Source of the DNA: Nelumbo lutea
Taxonomy: Eukaryota; Streptophyta; Magnoliopsida; Proteales; Nelumbonaceae
NCBI GenBank assembly: GCA_022828595.1
Contig: JAKGHH010000007.1
Span: 36,332,356-36,396,355, forward strand
Direction of reading: 5' to 3'
Length of the DNA: 64,000 bases
Shown here piece after piece: positions 11,661-23,165 of this stretch (positions within the stretch are counted from its first letter, which is position 1; each line of letters opens with the position of its first letter). The position numbers and the translations under genes are program-made. The notes beneath the pieces were generated by a model. It had not been told where the DNA came from. It was given only the letters and a program-made list of their open reading frames with translations, and ran no database searches.

Positions 11661-12066
11661 ATTTAAAAGCCCATAAGGGGTTCTTAGAATATTCTCCGTA
11701 ACAGTGGGCTGATACAAGAATCTGTTTCACAACATAAGGGGTTCTTAGAATATTCTCTCTCTTTGTTAAAGTTCAGTTAAATGAATGTGAAATCTATTGA
11801 GTTGGCCAATACCTTATTAAAGTTTGAACGTTATGAAGTGAATGTTATTAATTTGGACAATGCTTTATTTAAGTTCTAAGTGAGAGATCTGTATTAGAGA
11901 AAGAAGACTGCAATTTGTATATTTCAAGAAACCTTCTAATCTAAGTAAAAAATAATACTTAATTCTAATTGTAATTTGTTGCCTATTTGGTGTAAAAAAC
12001 CATAGAAAATAGGATCCTTTGAATCTTTTCTTTAAATTTTTTCAAAAAAATTCTTTGTCTATTTGT
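11661..12066. other. Non-coding; 25-bp direct repeat
   Basis: A 25-bp sequence beginning CATAAGGGGTTC occurs at 11672-11696 and again at 11733-11757, a 61-bp period. The rest is AT-rich with no gene seen. Homology to acid phosphatase copy B begins abruptly at 12067. Confidence 0.6.
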
Positions 12067-12771
12067 CGTCGAAGCTATTCTCTACGCTGAGAAACCTCAA
12101 ACTCACCAGAGATGGGAAGGACGTTTGGATCTTCGACATCGATGAGACTACCCTCTCCAACCTACCTTACTATGCCAGACATGGATTTGGGTATGTATGT
12201 AAACTTTGTCAAGAATTCAGGTTTGATGAGCATTATATAATGGACGACCACTAACTCTCCATAATTTTATTTCAGGGTAGAACCATTTAACTCAACGTTA
12301 TTCAATGAATGGGTTAATACTGGAGAGGCACCTCCACTGCCTGAGAGCCTGAGGCTTTACAGGAAGTTGCTCTCCTTAGGTTTGAATCTTCTTAACAGGA
12401 AGATCTGAAGATGAAAGAAAAGCCACCTCAACCAATCTTAAGAAAGCAGGATTTCATACTTGGGAGAAACTCATACTAAAGTACAGTTTCATCTTAATTT
12501 CTTATCTCAATTTTAATTTGTATATATTAATGGAGATATTGCTGATGACAAATATTGTTATATATATATATATATATATGTTGTTGGTGACAGAAAATCA
12601 TCGAATCAAGGAACCACAGCAGTTGTGTACAAATCAGGAGAGAGGAAGACGCTTGAAGAGAGAGGTTACAGAATTGTTGGGAACACTGGAGATCAATGGA
12701 GTGACATCTTAGGGAACAACACTGGAAATAGGACCTTCAAGTTGCCGGATCCTATGTACTACCTTAGTTGA
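12067..12771 (+). pseudogene. Acid phosphatase (HAD class IIIB/VSP-like), 5'-truncated copy A
   Basis: It matches copy B (31298-31993) but lacks the promoter, signal peptide and about the first 92 codons. Seen: the HAD motif WIFDIDETTLSNL near 12125 (DxDxT catalytic site, with Val to Ile compared with B), donor at ...GGATTTGG|GTATGT, acceptor TTATTTCAG, exon 2 with LPESLRLYRKLLSLG, then the same frameshift as in B before TGRSEDERK. The last exon encodes RIVGNTGDQWSDILG and FKLPDPMYYLS with TGA at 12769-12771. A plant vegetative-storage-protein-like phosphatase is the parent. Truncation plus frameshift make it a pseudogene. Confidence 0.88.
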
Positions 12772-12874
12772 TTTCTAGGGTTGTTACTTGTCGGTCCAAT
12801 CTTTTCTTTTCTAAATTAATGAAATACCTGGATGTTTATTAATTAAGTAGTTAGAGCCAAAATGAAGATATTAA

Positions 12875-13020
12875 GGCAATAAATTTGTATTATTAATTAA
12901 TAATTAGCTAGGCTAAAAGACTCTTAAACCCTCTCTCTGTGGTGAAGGGGTAGTTCGACCCCACAAATCCTTTCTGATTGTAAAAACAACGTGGGCAGTT
13001 GTGAATGACATCTCATAATG
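12875..13020. repeat. Three-copy local repeat block
   Basis: The block starting AAGGCAATAAAT and containing TTCGACCCCACAAATCC occurs here, at 19612-19780, and in a shorter form at 32070-32170. Copies 1 and 2 share an ATTAATTAATAATTAGCTAG stretch missing from copy 3. Non-coding. Confidence 0.8.
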
Positions 13021-13029
13021 AGCGTACTA

Positions 13030-13785
13030 TTTACACTCAATATTTTAAATAAATGAGTAAGGTGTCACTGGATTTCACTCAATATCTCGGTGAAATCACA
13101 CCGACAAATATGACTTCCTCTTTCTTCTCAGAATGGATTAAGGCTCCCTTCACCGGTCTGTCAAGCTATGTTGTTAAAATGTGACACACATTTTAACTGA
13201 GTTCCAGTTTAGCCCAGAAACAACGTGGGCACTTGGATATGGACCGTTCAGCCCAGAAAGATCGAACTGTTGACTCGTTTGATTCAGACAACGGTTCACA
13301 GTTTAAAAAAGTTGTAGAAAGGAGAGAAACAAACGAACTCAGACCTGAGTTCTAGTCTGAAACACAAATTCAGATCTGAGATCCAGCGTGCGCAGAAGAA
13401 GAAGAAGACAGACGTTGCAGAGAAATCGATCTCAAATCTCAGATCTGCATCTGTTGCCACCGTCGTAGTTGTCAATGAGTGTCAAATCCTCCTCCTCCTC
13501 TTCCTTTTTTTTCCATCATTCCCTCCTTTTTTTTTCCCTCCTTTTCCTTTCTTTTTTTCTCTTTCTCAGCTGACGGCAGTCTTTTCTCCAGTTCTCCTTT
13601 GAGTCCTTTCTCATATTAGTATTTACCTTAATACAAACAGTCTGAACTTTTCAAATCAGACGGTTGAACTGTTGACCTGGAAACCGGTAGTTTAGAACGA
13701 TTTCATTTCTGGGTTAATTTTTAAAACCTTGATTTTACTCACCTGAAATAGCAATGTGATACTCATCCAGAAAACCCAGAAGGCA
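13030..13785. repeat. Insertion specific to copy A, MITE-like, non-coding
   Basis: Absent from copy B. It contains a pyrimidine-rich tract at 13485-13565. It ends with GACGGTTGAACTGTTGACC ... TTTTTAAAACCTTGA, the terminal style of the GGTTCGAC/AACCGG repeat family seen at 20460, 24000, 42780 and 45318. No gene seen. Confidence 0.5.
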
Positions 13786-14279
13786 TGCATGGTTAAACTT
13801 GAACATTCATGTCAATCATGCAATCGACAAGTAACAATCTCCAAAACCAAATCTATAGTATCCTTCAATTCTGCTCTGACCCAGAACGACGATTACATTG
13901 AATCCATTATCCAAATTAATCTTGAAATACCTTGCCTTCTTCTCCTCTCCTAGATCTTTGCTTGGCTAGACAACCCCGAGACCTCTGTTAGTTATTGGTA
14001 AATAAGTGAATTCTAACTAGAAGACAACAGTGGCATCACTAGATTAGCTACTGATCGAGAATGACTTAGGAGAAGTCCACAGCAGCTTCATAGCTCTGCA
14101 TTAACTCAACTGCATCAAGATTTCTTATGGGTTAACTAGTATTTTCTCCCTTTGTGGAATAAGACTGAATGCAACTTGTCTTCTTCAGATAGCTTAATTA
14201 TCTAATTTTTTATGATAATGGATTTTTTCTTGATTATCTGTAAGTGGTCTCAAATTTAAATCAGATTTTACATTTTAGT

Positions 14280-14612
14280 CATAGTTTGAATTTTGTTGTT
14301 GCTGCAGATGTAGGGCTGGTACGGGTGGATAAGCACAGCAGTGCTGTAGGTTGGGAGGCCCCGGGCTGGGCTGGGAAGGGTGCAACCCGAACTAGGCTAA
14401 AAGTTTGTTGATATTTGGTGGTATTTACCACTAATATTTCATTTCTAAAATTGGGTGGTTGCGGGAACCAAATCCACATCTATGCTCGAACAATCCAATT
14501 AATACACCAAATGAGTCAGCCCTCAGCCGGAAACTAGGCTACCTAAGGGTAGGCCAAGATTGAAGACCGAGGTTAAGGTGGTTTAGGGTTTTGTGTTGGT
14601 GGCCAAAGGCTA
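14280..14612. repeat. Duplicated non-coding block, left part
   Basis: 14450-14610 matches 19965-20125 (both with AAGGGTAGGCCAAGATTGAA). The homology resumes at 17575-18130, matching 20126-20400 and pieces of 20830-21420. The intervening 2.96 kb is therefore an insertion here, whose empty site survives at about 20125. Confidence 0.75.
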
Positions 14613-14740
14613 GGAGGGTGTTTGGTTCTTCATGTAACCATTTCTGGTCACGTACCAATTTTTTTTTTTTTTTGTAATGTACCAATTATTGGCTAAGTAC
14701 TTCATCATTTGACCTTCTCCTAGGTGGCCTGTTACTCAAA

Positions 14741-14940
14741 GGATGATGGAACTCCCTGGTGGCGAACTCCCTGGTGGTGAGCTACTTGGTGGCGAACTCC
14801 CTGGTGGTGAGCTACTTGGTGACGAGCTACCTGGTGGAGAGCTACTTGGTGACGAGCTCCCTGGTGGAGAGCTACTTGGTGATGAGCTCCCTGGTGGTGA
14901 GCTCCCTGGTGGTGAGCTACTTGATGAGCTGCTGGGAGCG
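14741..14940. repeat. 15/30-bp minisatellite in U5, copy 1
   Basis: Tandem units of CTCCCTGGTGGTGAG and CTACTTGGTGACGAG alternate. Because 15 is a multiple of 3 and stops are absent, several frames stay open and spell repeats such as LPGGELLGDE. This is a by-product of the repeat, not a protein gene. The homologous array at 16090-16345 has a different unit order and number. Confidence 0.85.
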
Positions 14941-15977
14941 CTACTTTGGTGGTGAGCCTCCTAGTGTAGTGCAACCCGACTGTCCTCTGCATGAGATGAT
15001 TTGCTCCTCTTTGTTGATGGCGGGAGCCGATGAACCAGTGAGAACTGAATTAGAGGACCAGGGGGTGTTTACCTGACAGGGCCACTCCGATGCTTAAGTT
15101 AGCACTCTGCTATTAGAGATCTTGAAGATGATATTAGAGAAATGAGAGAGCTAGAGAGCAAGGGTTACCTCCGTTTTTCATCCTCTTCCCCTCTAGGGGG
15201 TCGGAGCTCTTATATAGCGGTGTTCTGACAGATCTGGCATAACCTCCTTTGATTCTCTGCCGTAGTCGTTACTTGCTAGGGCTGAGCAGGTGGGCGCAGG
15301 TAACCATTGCAGGGTACGGTCCTACCAGGTGTCGAGCTACCTGTGAGGTGCCAAACTAACTAAGTGTCGAGCTAACTCTGAGGTGCCGAACTGACCAGGT
15401 GTCGAGCTGCCTGCGAGGTGCCGAGCTAACCAGGTGCTGACCTACCAGTGAGGTGTCGGGCTGACCGGGTGTCGAGCTACCTGTGGGGTACCGAGCTGAC
15501 CAGGTGGGTGCCTTTGAGCTATAATTGTGCTGTGTCAGCCTCGTATTGCCGGTCACCTACTCCTACAAGAAGCTATTAGGAGCTCAACCTTTGTAGGCAG
15601 CGCTACTAACTTTAGGTCGCCAACTCACATGGGAGCCTTGGAAGGCTCGACCAGCAAGGGCGTCTGTGCAGTCTGTTGGCTGCCAACTTTGCGGAAGGCA
15701 CGAAGAACTCATCTTTGTAGGGGGACCTCACGAAGAGGACTGACGAGGTTTTATCTGAATTGAAAGTAAAGTTGGTAGAGCTGCTTAGCCTGTTAGCTCC
15801 CTGCATAGTCTTTGAGTTCACACAAAATGGAAACTATAAAGCGAGAGCTTCAGTTTCTAAAAAGTGAAGACTTAGCTTTTTGGGAGGAGAGGACTTAGCT
15901 TTTTGTAGGATGATAACTTAGCGTTTGTAGGGTGAGAACTTAGCTTTTTGTAGCGTGTTCCCACATACGACACCAAT

Positions 15978-17285
15978 TAATGTAACCGTTTCTGGTCGCA
16001 TACCAATTTTTTTTTTGTGATGTACCAATTATTGGCTAAGTACTTTTTCATTTGACCTGCTTCTAGGTGGCCTGTGACTCAGAGGATGATGGAGCTCCCT
16101 GGTGGCGAATTGCCTGGTGGTGAGCTACTCGGTGGCGAACTCCCTGGTGGTGAGCTACATGGTGACGGGCTCCCTGGTGGTGAGCTACCTGGTGGTGAGC
16201 TCCTTGGTGATGAGCTCTCTGGTGGTGAGCTACTTGGTGATGAGCTCCCTGGTGGTGAGCTACCTGGTGACGAGCTCCCTGGTGGTGAGCTACTTGGTGA
16301 CGAACTCTCAGGTGGTGAACTACTTGGTGACGATCTCCCTGGTAGTGAGCCACCTAGTGTAGTGCAACCTGGCTGCCCTCTGCATGAGATGATCTGCTCC
16401 TCTTTGTTCACAGTGGGAGTTGATGAACTTGCGAAAACTGAATCAGAGGACCTGAGGGTGCTTACTCGGCGGGGCCACTTCGATGGCTAAGTTAGCACTC
16501 TGATAGTAGAGAGCTTGAAGATGATATTAAAGAAATGAGAGAGAGCTAGAGAGCAGGGGTTACCTCCATTTTTCATCCCCTTCCCCTCTAGGGGGTCGGA
16601 GCTCTTATATAGCGGTGTTCTGACAGATCTGACGTAATTGCCTCTGATTCTCTGTCGTAGCCATTACTTGTCAGGGATGAGTTGGTGGGCGTAGGTAACC
16701 GTTGCAGGGTACGGCCCTACTAGACAGGGGACACTTGTCAGGGACTAGCAGACACGACGCCGTGTTGCCAGAGTCGTGGGAGTAGTCTCCAGATCTGGTA
16801 GGTACGGTTGTCAGGTAGGAAATCTTCCTGTGATACGTCGAGCTACTCCGCAACGAGTTACCTTGCATCGAGCTACTTTTCACCGAGCTGCTTTTCACTG
16901 AGTTGTCGCTAATGTGCCTATGTGCTTCTACCCGAGGCAAGTCTTCGTGGCCTAATAGGAGGCGAGCTTCCTGTAAGTGGCGAGGTACCTGTAAGTGCCG
17001 AGCTCCCTGTGGCGAGCTGCCTATGCCGAGCTACCTATGGTGAGCTGCCTATTCCGAGCTGCTTGTAAGTGCCGAGCTGCCTGTAAGTGCTGAGTTGGCC
17101 CTAAGTGGGGAATTACCTATGCCGAGCTACCTATAAGTGCCAAGCTGCCCGTAAGTGGCGAGCTGCCTGAAGGTGATGAGCCCCTGTAGCTAGCTCGAGT
17201 TGTCTAGTTGTCAAGAGGTTGCACTTAGTTGGCATGAGGTGTCAAGTGTCATAATTTCGTTGGAGGGTCAAATCCGCCCTCATCA
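15978..17285 (-). repeat. 5' LTR of the minus-strand Tat-like remnant
   Basis: Bounded by the TGATGAGGG start and the PBS-like block. The U3 (16700-17220) holds many imperfect GCCGAGCTGCCTGTAAGT units, echoing the GAGCTC array of the first Tat element but with a different unit. The R/U5 part matches 14630-15225 closely. Confidence 0.7.
16090..16345. repeat. 15/30-bp minisatellite in U5, copy 2
   Basis: Second copy of the same minisatellite in the other LTR, longer by about four 15-bp units. Comparing the two gives a direct view of array length change since insertion. Confidence 0.85.
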
Positions 17286-17418
17286 GTTCCGTTTACGTTT
17301 GTTAAGTAAATGTTTTGTACTTGTGTGACTGCAAAACCAAGACAAGCATTTAATGAGGGTGTTTATGACACAAAGACGCCATTAAGCACCACATCAGCAA
17401 AACGCCAATAAATGCTTA

Positions 17419-17459
17419 CCCATTTCAGGAAGCTCCAAAATGAAGCTTCCTGAAATGGG
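17419..17459. repeat. Perfect 16-bp hairpin in the MITE
   Basis: CCCATTTCAGGAAGCT (17419-17434) and AGCTTCCTGAAATGGG (17444-17459) are exact reverse complements with a 9-base loop. It lies at the centre of the foldback MITE. Confidence 0.9.
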
Positions 17460-17573
17460 AGAGGCACACAGTTTTGCAAAATTTGATACATACAAATGCA
17501 ATTAATGAGGTATTTGCTGGTGGAGCGCCTATGTGACACCATCAATAAATGTTTACTCAATAAACATAAATGG

Positions 17574-18338
17574 AACTAAACATATACGAGGTGGGTTGAA
17601 TTCATTGGTTGAGGCTAGGCATTGGGTTGAGCTGTGGTTAGGCCAAGGCAAACTAGGGCCAAAGTGAGCTGAGTATGCGGAGATGGCCTCGGGCTGAGTT
17701 TGTCTAGGTGCCTTCAATTACAGCTGCAGAAAAGGCCAAGCTGGGCGAGAACAAGTTGGAATCAGGGGGAAGCTTAAACCATGAACTGATTACCATTACC
17801 AGTGTGGCATCACACACAAAAGCTACAGATTGTCATCACGAACTAGTTGCCATAATTTCAGTGACAAGTGTTAGTGAACAATAAGGGGAAATAGGTCGAA
17901 CACTTTACTGGCAAGTTAAAAATCGACTTCATATGTTTGCCGCGGTAAGAATTTGATCAATGAAGTTCTTAGACAAGTTTAGAAAGTTAGATTGCAAGAT
18001 AGAGACATGGTTCGTACCCAGAAGCATTTTACGGTGGAAGTCAAGCTCACCATGTAGCTGTCATGGGTCATCTGGTGGTTGGAAGTCTAGTTTTTGGCAT
18101 AACTTAATGGTTTTCTTCTATTTTTGAAATTGACAGCTCCGGTCTTTCAATTGCCTGAGACTTTTAAATTTTAATTCACTAGTAATTAATCACGTGCAAA
18201 TATGAAATTTTTTTTCATATTAATTACTTGAATTTTAGATATATCATAGTTAAGATATAAATTGAAAATTAATAAAAATAACAATATTATTAAAAATAAA
18301 CTTAAATACTTGTACTAAATGTGCACATGCATAAAAAC

Positions 18339-18369
<31 letters not shown>

Positions 18370-19600
18370 GTTACTACTACTACTACTACACTACTAAATT
18401 TTGTGTTCTATTTCTGTCTCAAATAAAAATAATTTAATTTTTATTTAATATGATGATTATATAACATTAGAAATGCTTCGAAATGTCTTTTACGAAACTC
18501 TGTACTTTTTTATTTTTTGTGTTCGATCTTTTTTTAAATATTTATTCTTCAATTATGACATCATGAATTTCTTTGAAAAGTTGGATCATTGACACCACCA
18601 TTTAAATAACAAAAAAGCTTTGCCTTCATATCAGTTCAATTTTAAATTATATATTTCACCAGCATTATATAAATAATTTTTACTTATCACCATTAATTTT
18701 TGTTTGACATAATTAATATATAATTTTTATATATTCCTTTGATTATATTATATCTTATGTATAATATTTATTTTTTTTATTCTTTGTATTTTCTATTTTA
18801 AAAATGTTATTGTCATTTTTAGGTTGATTTTAATTTTGGGTCCATTTTCATCATTTATAAAAATACTTCTTACATTTCACACTTATTTTTGTTCGGTATA
18901 ATAAATATACAATATTAATGACATACCGAGTTCTTTTTTTGTATTATATATTTTATTTGTTTTAATTTTTATTATTTAATTAGGACATTATTTATTAACA
19001 TATTTGACTCCAAATGGTTGAATTGCTTATCCAACACCGAAAGGGAAGAAAATGGTTTTTCTTTTAAATTATTTCTCAAAATATTTATTTTTATATTATT
19101 AATATTAATATTGTGGATTTAATTAATAAAATTTAATGATGAGAAAAATATATCTTAAATATAGGGTTTAATAAGAGAATATACCTTAGATATGAGATTT
19201 AATGAGAGATAATAGGAAAATAGTTTTACTTCCAAATTCCAATTGGTTTTAAAATTTACATTCCATTTCCATCATTAATAAAAACATTTCTTATTTATCA
19301 TCAATGTTTTTAACCTGTTATTGATTATGGGTTTGGTTTTATTGAAACCCCCCTTTCAGTTAAAAGCCGTCTAACCCAAATGGTTCAACCATTGACCCGT
19401 TCAACCTAATAAGCAAGTCGTAGGTTGTGCACTTAATTATGGGTAAACTTTTGGAAGCCATAACATTGCACTTTGATGTCCGATTGAGGTTATCTTTTTT
19501 TTATTATTATTTTGAGTAACTTTTCAAAATCTATACATCCTAAGGGCTTTACGTACTTTGCCTTGCCATTTTTGTGAAAAAAAACCCTTTTTTGGGCCTC
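17574..19600. repeat. Duplicated block, then AT-rich non-coding DNA
   Basis: 17574-18130 matches 20126-20400 plus parts of 20830-21420 (TTGATCAATGAAGTTCTTAG; GCATTTTACGGTGGAAGTCA). 18130-19300 is AT-rich, with an (ATT)n run at 18340-18369 followed by ACT repeats. 19300-19590 resembles 39290-39600. No gene seen. Confidence 0.6.
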
Positions 19601-19949
19601 AATTGCAATTTTTAAGGCAATAAATGTGTATTATTAATTAATAATTAGCTAGGGTAAAAGACTTTTAAGCCCTCTCTCTGGTGAAACCAGAGAAGATGGG
19701 GTATAGTTCGACCCCACAAATCCTTTCTGTTTGTAAAAACAATGTGGGCAGTTGTGGATGACATCTCATAATGCATGAGTGTGGGTAAAATAGTATTTAC
19801 ACTTATTTTAGACAAATAAGGATCTGAATTAGCTAATGAGGATATGCTGATGTCATTAGACAAAGACTTCCCATCCCCCTTCCCTCACCCTTTGTCAACC
19901 CCCATTATTAAAATGTGACACACCTGTTAATTTGTTTTCAAAATCCAAC

Positions 19950-21425
19950 TAACACACCTATGGGTGGTTGCGGGAATCAAATCCACGTGTATGCTGAAAC
20001 AATCCAACTAACACACCAAGTGAATCACCCCCGCAGCTGACGATCTAAGCTAGCTAAGGGTAGGCCAAGATTGAAGACCGAGGTTAGGCGGTTTGGGGTT
20101 TCGTGTTGGTGGCCGAAGGCTAGGTGGGTTGGGTTCATCGGTTGAGGTTAGGCATTGGGTTGAGTTGAGGTTTGGCCGAGGCAAACTAGGGCCAAAAGTG
20201 AGTTGAGTATGCCGAACTGGTCTTGGGCTGAGTTTGGCCAGGTGCTTCAATTACAGCTGCAGAATAGGCCAAGCTGGCCAAGGACAAGTTGGAATCAGGG
20301 GGAAGCTTAAACAATGAACTGATTATCATGACCAATGTGCCATCACACATAAAAGCTATGAGACTGAATCTGCTCCTCACACCTGGCATCTTAAAGGCGC
20401 CGAACGTTTTCAAACTGCCGTTGATACAGACAGTCGGACCCTTCGGCCCATGAACCGTCCAGGAAATCGTTTCTGTTTTACCTAAAATCTGGAATCTGGT
20501 AAAAACTCATTGAAAAAGTCAATAAACCATTAACCCGTTGACCTGTTTAATGATTTTTGACTATTTTTTTAATTTTTTTTAATTTTGCTATTAGATCAGG
20601 CCATCCATCAAACCATTAACCCAAAAATCGATGGCCAGAACAATTCCATTTCCAGATAATTTTTTAAAACGTTGCAGGAGCCTCACACACATCCTACCAT
20701 GCATTAGAAACATCTCTCATACTTATATGTTATTAATCACGGGAGATGTTCTCAATGTGCATAAAACTATTTACCATCGTCTTACCATAATTTCAGTGGA
20801 AAGTGGTAGTGAACCAAGGTAAATGGAAACGTCAAATCCGTAAGGGGAAATAGGTCGAACAGTTTACAGGCAAGTTTAAATCGACTTCATATGTTTGCCG
20901 CCGTAAGAATTTGATCAATGATGTTTCTTAGACAAGTTTAAAAAGTTAGATTGCAAGATAGAGATATGGTTCGTACTCAGAAGCATTTTGCAAATGGCGT
21001 AAAACAAGAAAACTACCTTTGCTTTTGTTCAAAACACAGAGACGAGTGAAATACAAACACGAGTCTTAAAAGAGAGTCGAAAGGGGCCGTAAAGAGTCTA
21101 ATATTAATCTGCCTTCCCTCATGCTTCACGAGTCGAGGCACAAAACCTCGCGTCAAGTGTAGTCTACGGAGCCTGACTACAGGCCGTTTACGGAATGACT
21201 TAAGGACTCTGCATGAGTCTTAAAGCAGCGAGTTCAGTGCGTAAGACCCTTTAGAGAGAGGGTCGTTAGAGAAGAACGGGCCATCTGGTGGTTGAAAGTC
21301 AAGCTCACAATGCAGCTGTTATGGGTCATCTGGTGGTTGAAAGTCTAGTTTTTGACATAATTGAATGGTTTTTTTCTATTTTTAAATTGACAGCTCTCGT
21401 CTTTCTATTGCTTGAAACCTTTTAA
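19950..21425. repeat. Duplicated block, second copy, without the 3-kb insertion
   Basis: Matches 14450-14612 joined directly to 17575 onward and so preserves the pre-insertion arrangement. It carries its own insertion at about 20460-20665 (a GGTT-type MITE ending TTTTTTAAAACG). Another stretch at 21005-21280 is not seen in the other copy. Non-coding. Confidence 0.7.
20450..20665. mobile_element. Small MITE of the AACCGG/TTTTAAAAC family
   Basis: About 210 bp with AAACCATTAACCCGTTGACC and an ATTTTTTAAAACG end. Similar in style to 13690, 42780, 45318 and 48490. Absent from the other copy of the surrounding block. Target duplication not resolved. Confidence 0.45.
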
Positions 21426-21570
21426 TTCATTTAGGGTTTTTAAATTGAGGTCGGTTAATGGTTTCTTCGAGCAAGCAAGTAGATCTGAAATCTACAGAAA
21501 TCTGTACAGTCTGTTCGTAGCTTCTGGTTTGTGTTAACGATGTTTGTATGTGACTGTCTAACAGGTCTAC

Positions 21571-23165
21571 AATTTGGAGATGCTGCTGCTGCAAGCGCCC
21601 AGCCGGTTGACGAATCTGGGGATGACCCAGAATCGCAACCTCAGCCAATTACTTAGCCAAAAGCTGGTTCCAACCAAAGAGCCCAACCCCATCAAGCGAT
21701 ACTACCGGAAGGCGGCCTACTTCCTAGAGTACAATTGGAAGCAAATTTGGGTGCTGGCGCTCTAGGTTTCTATCTGCGTCGGCCTCTTCACATGGAAGTT
21801 CATCCAGTACCGGCGTTTTCTTCATCATTCTGTTCGTTGGTGAACTTGGTAATTAAACGAGGAAACTGGGAGCATTTCGGTAGTTCTAATTTTTGGCTTT
21901 TCTCTGTCAAGTGCGGATGGAAGAGACAAAGTAGAGATGGAAGGGATCATGATGTCTACAGAAGCTGAGATTTTGATAAATCTTATAGTGGTGATGATGT
22001 GTGTGTAAGGAGGACATTTGCATTGCTAGAATCTCTATAATCTTTTTTGTTTTCTTTCTTTCTTTTTGGGTTTGAAGAAGGAGAAGAAGAGTGTGATATA
22101 AATGTGAACCAGGACTTACAGTTTGCACCACCCATTACTGTATTCAGCAACCAGTTGCAGTGGCTTGGGAACGTATGGACGTGCTCAAAGAACATCATTT
22201 CATTGGTGAATGGATCGATGATTTGACGGGCGGTGGACCTTACTTTGACCACAAGTGGACCAGACTCAGGCTTCCGAAACCCCTCAAGAAGCTTATTGGT
22301 TTCATTGCGTTCTGGTACTCTGACCACCTGTTTGATGCGAGCGCTTGATTCGCGCCTTCAGGTCTGGCAATAATACAGTGAAGATTTTGAAGGTAAGAAA
22401 TATCCTAAAACCCAAGATTATATTATCAATTGAAAGATATTACAATGGAGATTCATTAATTCCTTTTGCATACTTCTATTCATTTTCAATTCCTCAGGTT
22501 GCTGTCTATCCAGGATATGTGGTGTCACTCCATATGTCTAAACCCCAAGGGTTTGAGTACAGATGTTTGCAATATATCTTTGTCAACTATTCAGTTGTTT
22601 CTTCTTTGCAATGGTACACACATAATTGAGCAAAATTCCGTTTGGCTTCTACCATATAAAAATTCTGCAGTTGGTTGAAGTTGTTACTGATGATCATGCT
22701 TTGTTTCTGCTATGTTCTTTCTTCAGGCATCCTTTCTCTATCACACAACCAACCCCCGGAGATGATTATCTGAGCATTCATATTCGCACATTAGGTTACT
22801 GGACATCGTAGCTCAAAGCTGTATTTGCTCAGGTACACGATTGCAGATTAACTCCTCTGTCTGTGTGTGTATGTGTGTTTTAGCAAGCAATTAATAATCA
22901 TTCATGTCTACAGCCCCGGCACAGGACTACAAAGAATATGATGTCTTGCTCCTTGTTGGGGTGGGGATTGGAGCCACACCACTGATCAGTATAGTTAAAG
23001 ACGTTTTGAACAACATCAAGCAACAGAACGACGTTGAGGAAGGTGCCGTAGAAGCTGGATCCAAGGCCAACAAGAAGAAACCTTTTGCCACGAAACGAGC
23101 CTACTTCTACTGGGTCACCCGTGAACAGGGCTCATTTGACTGGTTCAGGTTCAGGGAATACTGAA
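21571..23165 (+). pseudogene. RBOH (NADPH oxidase) fragments, decayed
   Basis: Five pieces in the correct order. 21571-21825: MLLLQAP, NLSQLLSQKLVP, EPNPIKRYYR, then FTWKFIQYR after a TAG where relatives have Trp. 22235-22400: LPKPLKKLIGFIAFWYSDHLF and LIRAFRSGNNTVKILK. 22497-22620: VAVYPGYVVSLHMSKPQGF. 22727-22833: [23 protein letters not shown]. 22913-23160: [23 protein letters not shown] and [21 protein letters not shown] makes superoxide at the plasma membrane from cytosolic NADPH. Intron-like gaps with splice sites (GTAAGAAA at 22392, CTCAG before 22499) show a DNA-level copy rather than a retrocopy. The EF-hands, most membrane helices and the C-terminal end are absent. Confidence 0.88.

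Larger units (their letters stand above)
12067..14240. repeat. Segmental duplication, copy A core
   Basis: Matches 31298-33010 in order: the acid phosphatase, its 3' flank, a block with CCTCTCTCTGTGGTGAA (12875-13020) and a block from GGTTAAACTTGAACATTC (13790) to about 14240. Further anchors of the same duplication appear at 25205-25290, 25455-25487 and 25905-25940, so copy A spans about 13.9 kb against 3.0 kb in copy B. The difference is inserted repeat DNA. Confidence 0.85.
14630..17285 (-). mobile_element. Tat-like LTR retroelement remnant, minus strand (two LTR copies, almost no internal DNA)
   Basis: Read on the minus strand: LTR start TGATGAGGGCGGATTTGACC at 17285, cgagct-type U3 repeats, TATATAAG (about 16605-16613), R/U5 with a minisatellite, LTR end near 15978, then ATTGGTGTCGTATGTGGGAA (15957-15977), a decayed tRNA-Asp-type PBS. 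A few hundred internal bases follow, then a second LTR-like copy with its TATA near 15210, ending at 14630. Flanking 5-mers GTTCT (14625-14629) and GTTCC (17286-17290) look like a target duplication with one change. The second LTR lacks a recognizable start, so an internal deletion reaching into U3 is likely. Non-autonomous. Confidence 0.75.
14613..17573. mobile_element. Foldback MITE split by an LTR element
   Basis: Left end AGGGTGTTTGGTTC (about 14615-14628). After the LTR insertion the MITE continues at 17286 with GTTCCGTTTACGTTTG. The right end (about 17535-17572), read on the minus strand, gives TGTTTAGTTCCATTTATG, matching the reconstructed left end with a few transitions. A perfect 16-bp stem lies centrally. 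It sits in the duplicated block whose undisturbed copy is at about 20125. The exact MITE target duplication is not clear. Confidence 0.65.

Noticed and set aside
14743..14955. Open frames spelling LPGGELLGDE-type repeats (and His/Gln or Ser/Pro repeats on the other strand)
   Set aside because: A 15-bp tandem unit without stops keeps several frames open at once; the array lies in LTR U5. Not a protein gene.
14741..16350. Evenly spaced repeats that could suggest a CRISPR array
   Set aside because: Eukaryotic context, no unique spacers, units directly adjacent and degenerate.
16074..16490. 138-codon frame with the same pentapeptide-like repeat
   Set aside because: Same cause: second copy of the minisatellite.
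21900..22330. Minus-strand frame of 114 codons across the RBOH remnant
   Set aside because: Its first half is the complement of RBOH exon sequence and the rest matches no family.
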